50,904 bases of DNA from UBA7236 sp035439505 (GTDB taxonomy: Bacteria > Bacteroidota > Bacteroidia > Chitinophagales > BACL12). Numbering within the stretch: position 1 is the first letter of the stretch; each line of letters starts with the position of its first letter. The notes beneath the pieces are model-generated. The model was not told the origin of the DNA, did not search any database, and saw nothing but the letters and a program-made list of their open reading frames with translations. Location of the stretch: the NCBI GenBank assembly GCA_035439505.1, contig DAORKJ010000018.1, positions 1 through 50,904 on the forward strand, written 5' to 3'. Of this stretch, positions 41,078-50,110 are shown one piece after another. The translations under genes and the position numbers were made by a program.

Positions 41078-42531
41078 ATAAACTAATTACATACTGTATC
41101 CTGTGCCTGTTTTTAATAATAGGAATACCCGACAGTTCGTCTGCCCAGATAACCGGCAACGCGGTTCGTGTAGAAGGTAATATGGTTGTGGTAAAAATTA
41201 AACAGCGCAGTCCCGACTACAAAAAACTTATGATGTATTTCGGTCTTGATGAGGACAGTTTATTTATTCATCATAGTCTTGGTCAGTTAGGCAAAGAGGG
41301 TTGGAAAATCAGAAAAATTACTAAACGCAAAGCAATTATTACGAAAGTAGTTGGTGATGATAATATGGAAGTGCAATGGGGCAATCAACCTATTTTTTTC
41401 AACTTGAATGTTAATGAAAGTATTACACCCGGTTATCCCGGACCTGTAAGTTATGGCGTTAATAATTTTAAAGGTGCACCAACAGTTTATGAGAACGATC
41501 AAGATATAACCGTTTTTAAACTACTTAATTTTCCGCAAGCAAGTAAAGTATTTTTAAGTGGCAATTTTAATGATTGGAGTACCGGCCAAACGCCCATGCA
41601 AAAAACCGACTCAGGTTGGATTGCTGAAGTGAAATTAAAACCCGGAAAATATTTTTATAAATTCATTATCGACGGCCAATGGATGCAAGACATCAATAAT
41701 AATTTACGTGAATCCGATGGGCATAATAATTACAATAGCACTTATTATCATTACAACTACAATTTTAAACTGGAAGGCCTTACCGATAAAAAAAATATTA
41801 TTCTCGCCGGTAGTTTTAATAACTGGAATGAAAGAGAATTAAAAATGCAGAAAACTGCAACAGGTTGGGTGTTACCCATGTTCTTAAAAGAAGGCACGCA
41901 TACCTACAAATTTATTGCAGATGGTGAATGGATTTTAGACCCTGGCAATTCAGCAATCAGACCGGATGGTAATGGCAATATAAATTCCGTTATCACTTTA
42001 GGTGACCCTTATAATTTTACGTTAAAGGGTTATCAGAATGCGAATGCTGTTGTGTTAGCAGGTAGCTTTAATAATTGGAATGCCGGTGAATTAATCATGC
42101 AAAAAACGGATACAGGATGGCAATTACCATTTGTATTAGCACCCGGCAATTATGAATATAAATTTATTGTAGATGGCAATTGGATTACCGACCCGGCAAA
42201 CCCTGTTACAACAAAATTAGGCGAAACCATAAATTCATTTATTGTGATATCAGCAAATCATCTATTTACATTATCTGCCTTTCCCACAGCAAAAGAAGTG
42301 TATATCACCGGAAGTTTTTGCGGATGGGCTGAACCGGGTTATAAAATGTATAACGACAACGGTGTATGGAAATTCCCTTGTTACTTACCCGCCGGGAAAT
42401 ACACTTATAAATTTATTGTAGATGGCAAATGGATGTTAGACCCTGCCAATAACAATACTGAACAAAACGAATTCGGCACCGGAAATTGTGTGTTATGGGT
42501 TTCTCCGGAATCTGAATTTTTGGAGAAATAA
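41074..42531 (+). CDS. Secreted protein with four CBM48/AMPK-type glycogen-binding repeats
   Basis: 485 aa with a signal peptide (about 1-24, ends SSA-Q). After an N-terminal 150-residue region of no known fold come four tandem domains at about 158-210, 241-310, 325-380 and 407-460. Each reads roughly V-x-L-x-G-x-F-N-x-W ... M-x-K-x-x-x-G-W ... L-x-x-G-x-Y-x-Y-K-F-I-x-D-G-x-W-x-x-D-P. This is the CBM48/AMPK1 glycogen-binding pattern with the alpha-glucan-contacting Trp residues kept. No glycoside hydrolase or kinase domain is present, so it is a pure binding protein. Start overlaps the aspartic protease stop (ATGA); a methyltransferase gene follows after 27 bp. Confidence 0.87.
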   Translation: MNKLITYCILCLFLIIGIPDSSSAQITGNAVRVEGNMVVVKIKQRSPDYKKLMMYFGLDEDSLFIHHSLGQLGKEGWKIRKITKRKAIITKVVGDDNMEVQWGNQPIFFNLNVNESITPGYPGPVSYGVNNFKGAPTVYENDQDITVFKLLNFPQASKVFLSGNFNDWSTGQTPMQKTDSGWIAEVKLKPGKYFYKFIIDGQWMQDINNNLRESDGHNNYNSTYYHYNYNFKLEGLTDKKNIILAGSFNNWNERELKMQKTATGWVLPMFLKEGTHTYKFIADGEWILDPGNSAIRPDGNGNINSVITLGDPYNFTLKGYQNANAVVLAGSFNNWNAGELIMQKTDTGWQLPFVLAPGNYEYKFIVDGNWITDPANPVTTKLGETINSFIVISANHLFTLSAFPTAKEVYITGSFCGWAEPGYKMYNDNGVWKFPCYLPAGKYTYKFIVDGKWMLDPANNNTEQNEFGTGNCVLWVSPESEFLEK

Positions 42532-42558
42532 TTTTCATTCATTTTATAATTTAATTTC

Positions 42559-43215
42559 ATGTCTGAAGAAATTTTTAAAGTAAGCGCAGAACAACTCCGC
42601 CAGCCACATGGTGATTTAGCCATACAGGTGGGTGAAAAAATGAATGAAATCAATGTTCACATTCACCGCTATACATTTGAAGCACTCAACATTTCTGCCA
42701 ACGACAGCATTCTGGAAATTGGTATGGGCAACGGTAATTTTGTTAAAGACTTATTTAAAATCCATCCTGACATTAATTATGTAGGTTGCGATTTTTCAGA
42801 AAAAATGGTAGAAGAATCAACAAAAAACAATGCTCAATTAATTGCAGCAGGCAAAGTCGCATTTCATTTTGCAAATGCAGCCAAATTGCCATTACATGAT
42901 GCGGCAGTCAATAAAATATTCACTATCAATACGCTTTATTTTTGGGAAAACCCGGCAGAGGTATTAAGCGAATTACACAGGATCTTACAACCAAAAGGGC
43001 AATTAACCATCACCATTCGACCTAAGGAAATTATGCAACATTATGCATTTGTTAAATACGGTTTTACCTTATATGCAAAAGAAGATTTGGTGGATTTACT
43101 GAATAACAATCATTTTTCTGTAATTAATATCGTTGAAAAAAATGAACCTGATATGGAAGTAAACGGCGAAAAAATGCCTACTGCTACCCTATTGGTTACA
43201 GCGGAAAAAATGTGA
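42559..43215 (+). CDS. Class I SAM-dependent methyltransferase
   Basis: 218 aa, cytoplasmic. SAM motif I is ILEIGMGNGNFVKDL near residue 55; NYVGCDFSEKMVEES is motif II, AAKLPLHDAAVNKIFTINTLYFWENP contains motif IV, and HRILQPKGQLTITIRP is the post-motif. This is the Methyltransf_11 type, acting on a small molecule or lipid. It follows the CBM48 gene by 27 bp and may be co-transcribed, but no substrate link is visible. Confidence 0.87.
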   Translation: MSEEIFKVSAEQLRQPHGDLAIQVGEKMNEINVHIHRYTFEALNISANDSILEIGMGNGNFVKDLFKIHPDINYVGCDFSEKMVEESTKNNAQLIAAGKVAFHFANAAKLPLHDAAVNKIFTINTLYFWENPAEVLSELHRILQPKGQLTITIRPKEIMQHYAFVKYGFTLYAKEDLVDLLNNNHFSVINIVEKNEPDMEVNGEKMPTATLLVTAEKM

Positions 43216-43297
43216 TGGATTTCACGTTTGCATCAAGTACAATAATGAAGCTCCTTTCCAATCACCAAATCTTCAAATCTTTCCCTATTTTTACCCC

Positions 43298-45079
43298 ATG
43301 TCTAAACCTTTATTACTCGACATAAAAAATTTATCGACGCATTTTCAAACCGACAATGGGTTGGTAAAAGCTGTTGACGATATTTCATTTCAGATATTCC
43401 GTGGCGAAACCGTTGGTATAGTTGGCGAATCAGGCTCTGGTAAATCGGTGACTTCACTTTCCATGATGCGGTTAATTCCCAACCCACCGGGAAAAATTGC
43501 AGGTGGTGAAATGTGGTATTACGAAGAAGGAAAAAATCCTGTCGATTTAAGTAAAATAGCGGATAAAGACATGCGCCATTATCGTGGAAACAAAATCTCC
43601 ATGATTTTTCAGGAACCAATGACCAGCCTTAATCCCGTATTTACTTGCGGTTATCAGGTTGATGAGGCGATAATTTTACACCAAAAATTATCGAAAAAAG
43701 CAGCCAAACAACGCACCCTCGAATTGTTTGAAAAAGTGCAATTACCGAATCCCGAACGCATATATAATGCCTATCCTCACGAGTTAAGTGGCGGACAAAA
43801 ACAACGCGTTATGATTGGTATGGCTATGAGTTGTAATCCCGATATTTTAATTGCCGATGAGCCAACCACCGCATTGGATGTTACCGTGCAAAAAACAATT
43901 CTGGAATTAATGGCCAACCTCAAACAAACCATTAATTCGTCCATCATTTTTATCACCCACGACCTCGGTGTTATTGCTGATATTGCCGACAGGGTTTTAG
44001 TAATGTATAAAGGTAAAATTGTTGAACAAGGACCTGTTGCAGAAATTTTTAAAAACCCGCAACACCCTTACACCAAAGGCCTCATGGCTTGTCGACCACC
44101 ATTGGGAAAACGTTTGCGGAAATTACCTGTAATTGCCGATTTTATGGTGGAAAATGAACAAGGTGAATTAATTGAAAAAAATCAAACTATTGCAGGTGCT
44201 GTTGAAGCAAATATTATTAGTGCTGAAGAAACTCAACAACGTCACGAACAATTATATCTTGAAAAACCAATTTTACAAATTCAACATATTAAAACGTATT
44301 TCCCAACAGGAAAAAGTTTATTCGGTAAACCAACCAATTTTGTAAAAGCAGTGGATGATGTTTCCTTTGATGTTTATCCCGGTGAAACTTTAGGATTAGT
44401 TGGTGAAAGTGGATGCGGAAAAACTACATTAGGTCGCACCATTATTCGTTTGGTTGAACCTGTTTCAGGAGATATTATTTTTAAAGGGAAAAGTATTTTA
44501 TCGCTCTCTAATCAGGAGATGAAACCTTTGAGAAAAGATATTCAAATAATTTTCCAGGACCCTTATTCTTCGCTTAATCCGCGTATGACCGTTGGCAGTG
44601 CCATTAAAGAACCTATGACGGTGCATAAATTATATGCAAACGACAACGAACGCAAAGAAAAAGTGATAGAACTGATGGAAAAAACAGGCCTCAAAGCCGA
44701 TTTTTATAATCGTTACCCACATGAATTTTCCGGAGGACAACGTCAGCGTATTTGTATTGCCCGGGCTTTAGCATTAAATCCACAATTTATTATTTGTGAT
44801 GAAAGTGTTTCAGCCCTTGACGTAAGTGTGCAGGCTCAGGTGCTCAATTTGCTGATTCAATTGCGGAATGAATTTAAGTTCACCTATATCTTTATCAGTC
44901 ACGACTTAAGCGTGGTAAAATTCATGAGCGACCGAATGGTAGTAATGAATAAAGGAGTAATTGAAGAGATGGGACCGGCCGATGAAATCTACAATAACCC
45001 GCAAAAAGCATATACCCAAAAGCTGATTGAGGCCATTCCAAAAGGTGAAATTAGTGACAGCCGAATGCAACTGCATTAA
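43298..45079 (+). CDS. Fused oligopeptide ABC transporter ATPase (DppD-DppF type)
   Basis: 593 aa with two complete nucleotide-binding domains. Domain 1: Walker A GESGSGKS, signature LSGGQKQRV, Walker B ILIADEPTTALD. Domain 2: Walker A GESGCGKT, signature FSGGQRQRI, Walker B FIICDESVSALD. Each is followed by the oligopeptide extension (HPYTKGLMACRPPLGKR in the first half) typical of Opp/Dpp importers. It energises peptide uptake at the inner membrane. No permease or binding protein gene is adjacent, so partners are encoded elsewhere. Confidence 0.94.
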   Translation: MSKPLLLDIKNLSTHFQTDNGLVKAVDDISFQIFRGETVGIVGESGSGKSVTSLSMMRLIPNPPGKIAGGEMWYYEEGKNPVDLSKIADKDMRHYRGNKISMIFQEPMTSLNPVFTCGYQVDEAIILHQKLSKKAAKQRTLELFEKVQLPNPERIYNAYPHELSGGQKQRVMIGMAMSCNPDILIADEPTTALDVTVQKTILELMANLKQTINSSIIFITHDLGVIADIADRVLVMYKGKIVEQGPVAEIFKNPQHPYTKGLMACRPPLGKRLRKLPVIADFMVENEQGELIEKNQTIAGAVEANIISAEETQQRHEQLYLEKPILQIQHIKTYFPTGKSLFGKPTNFVKAVDDVSFDVYPGETLGLVGESGCGKTTLGRTIIRLVEPVSGDIIFKGKSILSLSNQEMKPLRKDIQIIFQDPYSSLNPRMTVGSAIKEPMTVHKLYANDNERKEKVIELMEKTGLKADFYNRYPHEFSGGQRQRICIARALALNPQFIICDESVSALDVSVQAQVLNLLIQLRNEFKFTYIFISHDLSVVKFMSDRMVVMNKGVIEEMGPADEIYNNPQKAYTQKLIEAIPKGEISDSRMQLH

Positions 45080-45103
45080 AATATTCTTTATCTTCACAGC
45101 ATA

Positions 45104-47191
45104 ATGTACTTAAACAGAAAAGGCATACTCCTCCTCCTGTTGGCTGTATCTGTCTTCAGCGCTTGCCGCAGAAGCCTCGATACCGGCTGGGATACCCGCT
45201 ACCTTTCTCCTATTTTAACCGGCGAACTTACCATTCGTGACCTGGTACCTGATTCGGTTACTGTGGTGAATGCAGATGAAAGTGTAACCCTGGTGTACCA
45301 AACCGAATTGCTCAACTACGACCTTACCGAAGAAGCCATAGAAATTCCTGATACTTCAGTGGAATATTTCGTTTCACTCGATTCCCTCACCCTTGAGGAC
45401 CAAAGTATGTCGGTTGCGCTTTCGCTTGGTCAAATTGCCATGGACCTTGGATTTCCGATAGGCACATTAATTATTGCAGCTGACGGGTCAGAAACAACTC
45501 TCGACCCTATTTATAATTTATCAACTGACCCAACTCCCGTTGATGCTACATCATTTTTTGAAACAGCAACTTTTAATGGAGGATTTTTAGATATTTCTAT
45601 TGGTAATGGGTTGCCGGTTGATTTAGATACAGTGGTTTTCAGATTAACCAATTCTGTTGGTGGTGAAATTATTGTAGAAGATACTTTTTTCCATGTGCCT
45701 GCATTAGGCGTTCCGGTGGTAATTACCAAAGATTTAGCCGGTATGACCGTTGAAGGAAATTTAATGGGCGAAATAATTCATTTCAGTACACCGGGCAGTC
45801 CCGATGTTCCTGTTTTAATTGATACCAGCGATGCTGTGATTATTAATTTGATTGCTTACGATATGGAATTGCAAGAAGCAGTTGCCATTTTCCCTGCTCA
45901 AAATCTCATCAACAATGCCAACGATGTTGAATATAATATGGGAGGCCCCGAGTTTACCGAAATGGGTATGGAAGAAGGATACGTAGTTATTTATGTTGAA
46001 AATACCATCAGCGATACCATTCATATTGTGTATGATATTCCGGGAGCGGTTGATGAATTTGGTAATTCGGTGCATATTGAAACATCGGTTGGTCCTGATG
46101 AAATTGTAGACCAGGCTTTTGATATTTCCGGATTTACCATCGATTTAAAAGGCAGTCAGGGAAACGCTGTAAATACATTTTATCAGGAATTTAGCGCGAG
46201 AATTAATTATACCGGCGTACCAACTTATATCACACTTGAAGATAGTTTAAAAGTAGTGTATGGGTTAGAAGGAATTATTCCCAACTCATTAAAAGGATAT
46301 TTAGGCCAATATGAAATTGCTGTTGCGGACACTACTTCAGGTGTTGAATTATTCGACCAATTTGAAAGCGGAGAAATACATTTCGGCGATATTAATATTG
46401 ATTTAGAAATTACCAATGGATTAGGTGCCAGCGGAACTGTAACCATTAATTCTTTAGGTGGAACAAATACCGCAACGGGAGAAACAGTTTATTTAAATTG
46501 TCCAACTGTTGTTGGTGTTCCCATTAATATTAACAGAGCGTTAAATAATCCGTATATACCTGGCTATACTACCATTTCACTTACCTCAGATAATTCCAAT
46601 GTAAATGAACTGGTGGAAATTTTTCCGGATAAATTATTTTATGATGTGGTAATGAAAGTAAATCCAAACGGTAATGAATTTAACTACCAGGATTTTGTAA
46701 TTGCCACCAGCGTAATTGATATTGGATTTAATATCAGTATGCCATTAGATTTTTTTGCAAGCGACTTGACTTTGCTTAGCGAATTTCCGGTAACACTTGA
46801 TGCAGAAAGTGGTACGGAAGGCATTGGCAATATTGATTTAACCTTATTTGCAGATAATACTTTCCCTCTTGAGGCCAATATTAATATTGTATTTATGGAT
46901 GACCTCGGCACACATCTCGATTCACTCAATTTTAGTGGTTTTGGCATAAAAGCCGGTGTGCTTGCAGAAGATTGCCGGGTGCATGAAGTAACACAAACTG
47001 AAATTCATCAAATAGTAGACGGCGAATTAAAAGACGCTATACTCAATGCAACAAAAGCTGTTGCTACCATCCAATTTAATACCGCATCTATTCCAAGCTG
47101 CAGTGAGATCGTAAAAATTTATAGTGATTATAAAATGGCGATCCAGTTAGTTGGAGATGTAAATTACACCTTTTCAACCGCTGATTTCTGA
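45104..47191 (+). CDS. Large lipoprotein of unknown function
   Basis: 695 aa. Signal peptide with lipobox FSAC makes C20 the lipid anchor. The mature protein is acidic and strand-rich, with repeated short beta segments (for example VEYFVSLDSLTLEDQSM, FDISGFTIDLKG, IGNIDLTLFADNTFPLEANINI) and no recognised domain. It is followed after 6 bp by an outer-membrane-type gene, so the two may form a cell-envelope pair. Conservation is apparently limited to Bacteroidota; no function can be given. Confidence 0.78.
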   Translation: MYLNRKGILLLLLAVSVFSACRRSLDTGWDTRYLSPILTGELTIRDLVPDSVTVVNADESVTLVYQTELLNYDLTEEAIEIPDTSVEYFVSLDSLTLEDQSMSVALSLGQIAMDLGFPIGTLIIAADGSETTLDPIYNLSTDPTPVDATSFFETATFNGGFLDISIGNGLPVDLDTVVFRLTNSVGGEIIVEDTFFHVPALGVPVVITKDLAGMTVEGNLMGEIIHFSTPGSPDVPVLIDTSDAVIINLIAYDMELQEAVAIFPAQNLINNANDVEYNMGGPEFTEMGMEEGYVVIYVENTISDTIHIVYDIPGAVDEFGNSVHIETSVGPDEIVDQAFDISGFTIDLKGSQGNAVNTFYQEFSARINYTGVPTYITLEDSLKVVYGLEGIIPNSLKGYLGQYEIAVADTTSGVELFDQFESGEIHFGDINIDLEITNGLGASGTVTINSLGGTNTATGETVYLNCPTVVGVPININRALNNPYIPGYTTISLTSDNSNVNELVEIFPDKLFYDVVMKVNPNGNEFNYQDFVIATSVIDIGFNISMPLDFFASDLTLLSEFPVTLDAESGTEGIGNIDLTLFADNTFPLEANINIVFMDDLGTHLDSLNFSGFGIKAGVLAEDCRVHEVTQTEIHQIVDGELKDAILNATKAVATIQFNTASIPSCSEIVKIYSDYKMAIQLVGDVNYTFSTADF

Positions 47192-47197
47192 CACGTG

Positions 47198-48514
47198 ATG
47201 CTAAAAAAACTTTTGTATTTTTTCGGATTAGTATGTTTGGTTCACATAGCCAAAGCAAATTCCGATTCTGTTAAAACTGCTACAACCGATTTTTCGTACA
47301 GTGCACCAACAACTATTTTTGGCATTTACGACCCATTGAATGTAAATTTAAATGGGAAAAAAATTGCGTTTAGTGCTTATGGTGATGTGTATAGTGCGAG
47401 TAATTGTTTTAGCGCAAGTTTTATTCAAAACTTTTTCGGCAGCGGATTTATTACCGAAGAAATGAAAAATGATGCGGCTGCAAAATTATCCGATAAAAAT
47501 ACAATTGGTGTAGACCTTTCTTCAGGTTTATGGATGATGATGGCATTAAAAAATAATCCTTCCATGTATTTACTTGCCGGGGTAGATTATAATTTCGAAG
47601 AAAGCAGTCAGTTCACCGCCGATTTATTTCATTTAGTATTTTATGGTAATTACGATTTACAAGATTATACAGCAGTAATGTCAGATTCAAAATTCAGTCT
47701 AACCAATGTAATGGAATACAAAATTGGTTTGATGAAACATTATACTGAAGATTATAATACCTACAAATTAGGCGCAAGTATAGGATTAGTTCAAGGTTTA
47801 TCCGGTTTAGATATCAAAGCACCTTCGGCAACATTATATACGGCTGAAGATGGCAGATATTTAGATTTAGATTATGATTTTACAATTAAAACCTCCGGCA
47901 AATCAAAACCTTCGTTAACCAATTTTGCCGGTGCAGGATTTAGTGCCGATATTTTTGCTCAGGTTTATTTTAAAGGACCCGAAATTACCGTTAATGCCAT
48001 GGCCAACGATTTGGGTATGATATTTTGGAATAACGACCCAACCAAAATAAGTGCAGATTCTGTTTTACATTTTGAAGGCGTAGAAACCAATAATTTATTT
48101 TCTGCAACAGACGAAGCCACTGCAGGTAATAGTGATTCATTATTACAAATTTTAGGCGTTGTAGAAAAATCTGATGTATTTACACAAGCATTACCATCCA
48201 GAATAAATATTAGTGCCAGCAAAATGTTTGGCTCCGATTATTATTTCACATTGGGTGGTCAATATATGTTGAACACACCTTATAAGCCACTCGTATTTAT
48301 GCAATTTGCCAAAGTGTTTACGCCACTACAAATGGCCATTGGTGTAAATGCACATGGTGGAGGTTATGGTGTTTTTAATGCAGGTATCGACATCTCCAAA
48401 ACATTTGGCAACATGATTGAGTTGCGATTAGGCAGTAATAGTTTACTCGGCTTAGTTGCTGCTGATGCATTTACAGGTATAGGCGGTTATGGCACTTTAA
48501 CGGTAAAATTATAA
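47198..48514 (+). CDS. Outer-membrane beta-barrel protein, DUF5723-like
   Basis: 438 aa from the ATG at 47198 (GTG one codon earlier). Signal peptide about 1-20. The mature part resembles the DUF5723 group: an early segment naming NLNGKKIAFSAYGD, a soluble loop region, then alternating barrel strands (RINISASKMFGSDYYFTLGGQYML, MAIGVNAHGGGYGVFNAGIDISKTF) and a final strand GGYGTLTVKL. Co-oriented with the lipoprotein and separated by 6 bp. Role unknown. Confidence 0.72.
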   Translation: MLKKLLYFFGLVCLVHIAKANSDSVKTATTDFSYSAPTTIFGIYDPLNVNLNGKKIAFSAYGDVYSASNCFSASFIQNFFGSGFITEEMKNDAAAKLSDKNTIGVDLSSGLWMMMALKNNPSMYLLAGVDYNFEESSQFTADLFHLVFYGNYDLQDYTAVMSDSKFSLTNVMEYKIGLMKHYTEDYNTYKLGASIGLVQGLSGLDIKAPSATLYTAEDGRYLDLDYDFTIKTSGKSKPSLTNFAGAGFSADIFAQVYFKGPEITVNAMANDLGMIFWNNDPTKISADSVLHFEGVETNNLFSATDEATAGNSDSLLQILGVVEKSDVFTQALPSRINISASKMFGSDYYFTLGGQYMLNTPYKPLVFMQFAKVFTPLQMAIGVNAHGGGYGVFNAGIDISKTFGNMIELRLGSNSLLGLVAADAFTGIGGYGTLTVKL

Positions 48515-48591
48515 GTCGCCCATTTTACTCCACTCAGGCTAATTGATAAAGGAAAATTTAGCGCTATTGTAGTTTTGAGATAGGTTCTGTC

Positions 48592-48599
48592 TATCTTTG
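48592..48599 (+). promoter_or_regulatory. -7 promoter box (TATCTTTG) six bases before the start codon
   Basis: Exact TAnnTTTG match with a TTG about 22 bases upstream (near 48567), ending 6 bases before the ATG at 48606. A TTG start inside the box itself would give three extra codons and is unlikely. Confidence 0.55.
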
Positions 48600-48605
48600 C
48601 GCCCA

Positions 48606-49868
48606 ATGGCACAAATACTCAATACCGATGTTTTAATATTAGGTGCAGGTCCCGGTGGCGCCGCAACAGCATTATTTTTAGCGAAAGAAAATATTCCTTG
48701 TATTATAGTGGATAAAGCAGTATTTCCACGGGATAAAATATGTGGTGATGCATTAAGCGGAAAAGTAGTAGAAATATTAAATCGTTACGATCGCAGTTTT
48801 GTCGAAAAACTCAGTCTGGACCCCATCCAATTGAATTGTTGGGGCGTAACATTTGTGGCACCCAATTTAGAAGAGCTAAGTATTCCTTTCCGCAATAAAC
48901 CCAAAAAAACCGATGAAAAAAGGGAAATAGCACCGGGGTTTATTACTAAACGTTACGACTTCGACCATTTTATGGTGAAAGAAGTAAAAAAACATGCAAG
49001 TGTTAATTTGTTGGAAGGAGTTGAAATTGATCAATTTGAAAAAACACCAGAAGGGTTTACCTGCAGAGATAAATCAGGCAATTATATTATACATGCCAAA
49101 CTAGTTATAGACGGTAGTGGAGCACATTCTCAGTTTGCCAAAAAAATAGGGAAACTTGAGGTTGAGAAAGAACATCATTGTGCCGGGTTACGCGTGTATT
49201 ACAAAGGCGTAACAGGCATCAAAGAAGGCAACTATATCGAACTTCACTTTTTAAAAGACTTTTTACCGGGCTATTTCTGGATATTCCCATTGGCCGACGG
49301 GCAGTGCAATGTGGGTGTAGGCATGAGGAGCGATTATGTGGGGAAAAAACGTATCAATCTAAAAACGGAGCTCAACAACATTATTCAAAAATACCCTCAG
49401 CTGAGCGAGCGGTTCAAAAACGCCGAGCCCGTTGACGATATCAGAGGTTATGGATTACCGTTGGGAAGTAAGAAGCGCGCTATCAGTGGAGATAACTATA
49501 TGTTGATTGGCGACGCTGCCAGCCTCATTGACCCTTTCACCGGTGAAGGTATCGGAAATGCCATCCTAAGCGGTTATACAGCAGCTCAGCAGGCAAAAGA
49601 GGCCATTGAGACTAAAAATTTCTCCGGTACAGCCCTAAAAAAATACGATGAGGCCATTTACAGGCGCCTGGGCGATGAATTGAGCCTGAGCTACCGTATG
49701 CAAAAATTAGTGAAATATCCGTGGTTATTCAACTTTGTTGTCCGAAAAGCCAACCGCAACAAGGTTTTGCGCGAAACCATCATGGTGATGTTTGAAGATA
49801 TCGACATCCGCGACAGGTTAAGAAAGCCATCATTTTATTTCAAATTGTTATTTTCGGGTAAAAATTGA
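48606..49868 (+). CDS. Geranylgeranyl-reductase-family FAD oxidoreductase
   Basis: 420 aa from the ATG at 48606. N-terminal FAD motif VLILGAGPGGAATALFLA, followed by DKICGDALSGK (the conserved cysteine of the family), FLPGYFWIFPLADGQCNVGVG (the P-x-x-Y-x-W-x-F-P motif), and IGDAASLIDPFTGEGIGNAILSG. These proteins reduce isoprenoid or related lipid chains, or act as menaquinone/carotenoid-linked oxidoreductases; the substrate is not determined. It is followed after 6 bp by a tiny lipoprotein gene. Confidence 0.88.
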   Translation: MAQILNTDVLILGAGPGGAATALFLAKENIPCIIVDKAVFPRDKICGDALSGKVVEILNRYDRSFVEKLSLDPIQLNCWGVTFVAPNLEELSIPFRNKPKKTDEKREIAPGFITKRYDFDHFMVKEVKKHASVNLLEGVEIDQFEKTPEGFTCRDKSGNYIIHAKLVIDGSGAHSQFAKKIGKLEVEKEHHCAGLRVYYKGVTGIKEGNYIELHFLKDFLPGYFWIFPLADGQCNVGVGMRSDYVGKKRINLKTELNNIIQKYPQLSERFKNAEPVDDIRGYGLPLGSKKRAISGDNYMLIGDAASLIDPFTGEGIGNAILSGYTAAQQAKEAIETKNFSGTALKKYDEAIYRRLGDELSLSYRMQKLVKYPWLFNFVVRKANRNKVLRETIMVMFEDIDIRDRLRKPSFYFKLLFSGKN

Positions 49869-49874
49869 CAGCAT

Positions 49875-50012
49875 ATGAAAAAACTATTCTACCTGGTGGT
49901 ATTGGCTGCAACGTTCAGTCTGGCTACCTCTTGCAAAGACAAGGAAAAAGACCACAGTGAAGATGAGATGGATGACCTTACCCTAGTGGTGAGTGTTGAA
50001 ACATTCGCTTAA
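49875..50012 (+). CDS. Tiny lipoprotein, likely truncated paralogue of the adjacent DUF4920 lipoprotein
   Basis: 45 aa. The ATG at 49875 is followed by KKLFYLVVLAATFSLATSC, a lipoprotein signal with the lipid cysteine at C20, then a charged KDKEKDHSEDEMDDLT tail and a stop at 50010. Its whole length parallels the first 50 residues of the 50111-50659 protein: the leader, the D/E-rich linker, DLT, and SVETFA versus SVFQFA. I infer a partial duplication that lost the C-terminal domain. Whether it is translated is unknown. Confidence 0.6.
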   Translation: MKKLFYLVVLAATFSLATSCKDKEKDHSEDEMDDLTLVVSVETFA

Positions 50013-50087
50013 TCGGCACAACATTTGCTCCGTGAGAGCACACACCTTTTTACAAAAATTTAGAACAATTCTTTCTCAAAATCAGTG

Positions 50088-50095
50088 TAACTTTG
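50088..50095 (+). promoter_or_regulatory. -7 promoter box (TAACTTTG) of the DUF4920 gene
   Basis: Exact TAnnTTTG match, 15 bp before the ATG at 50111, so the gene is transcribed separately from the tiny lipoprotein upstream. Confidence 0.5.
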
Positions 50096-50110
50096 TATAA
50101 AATTTTAAAA

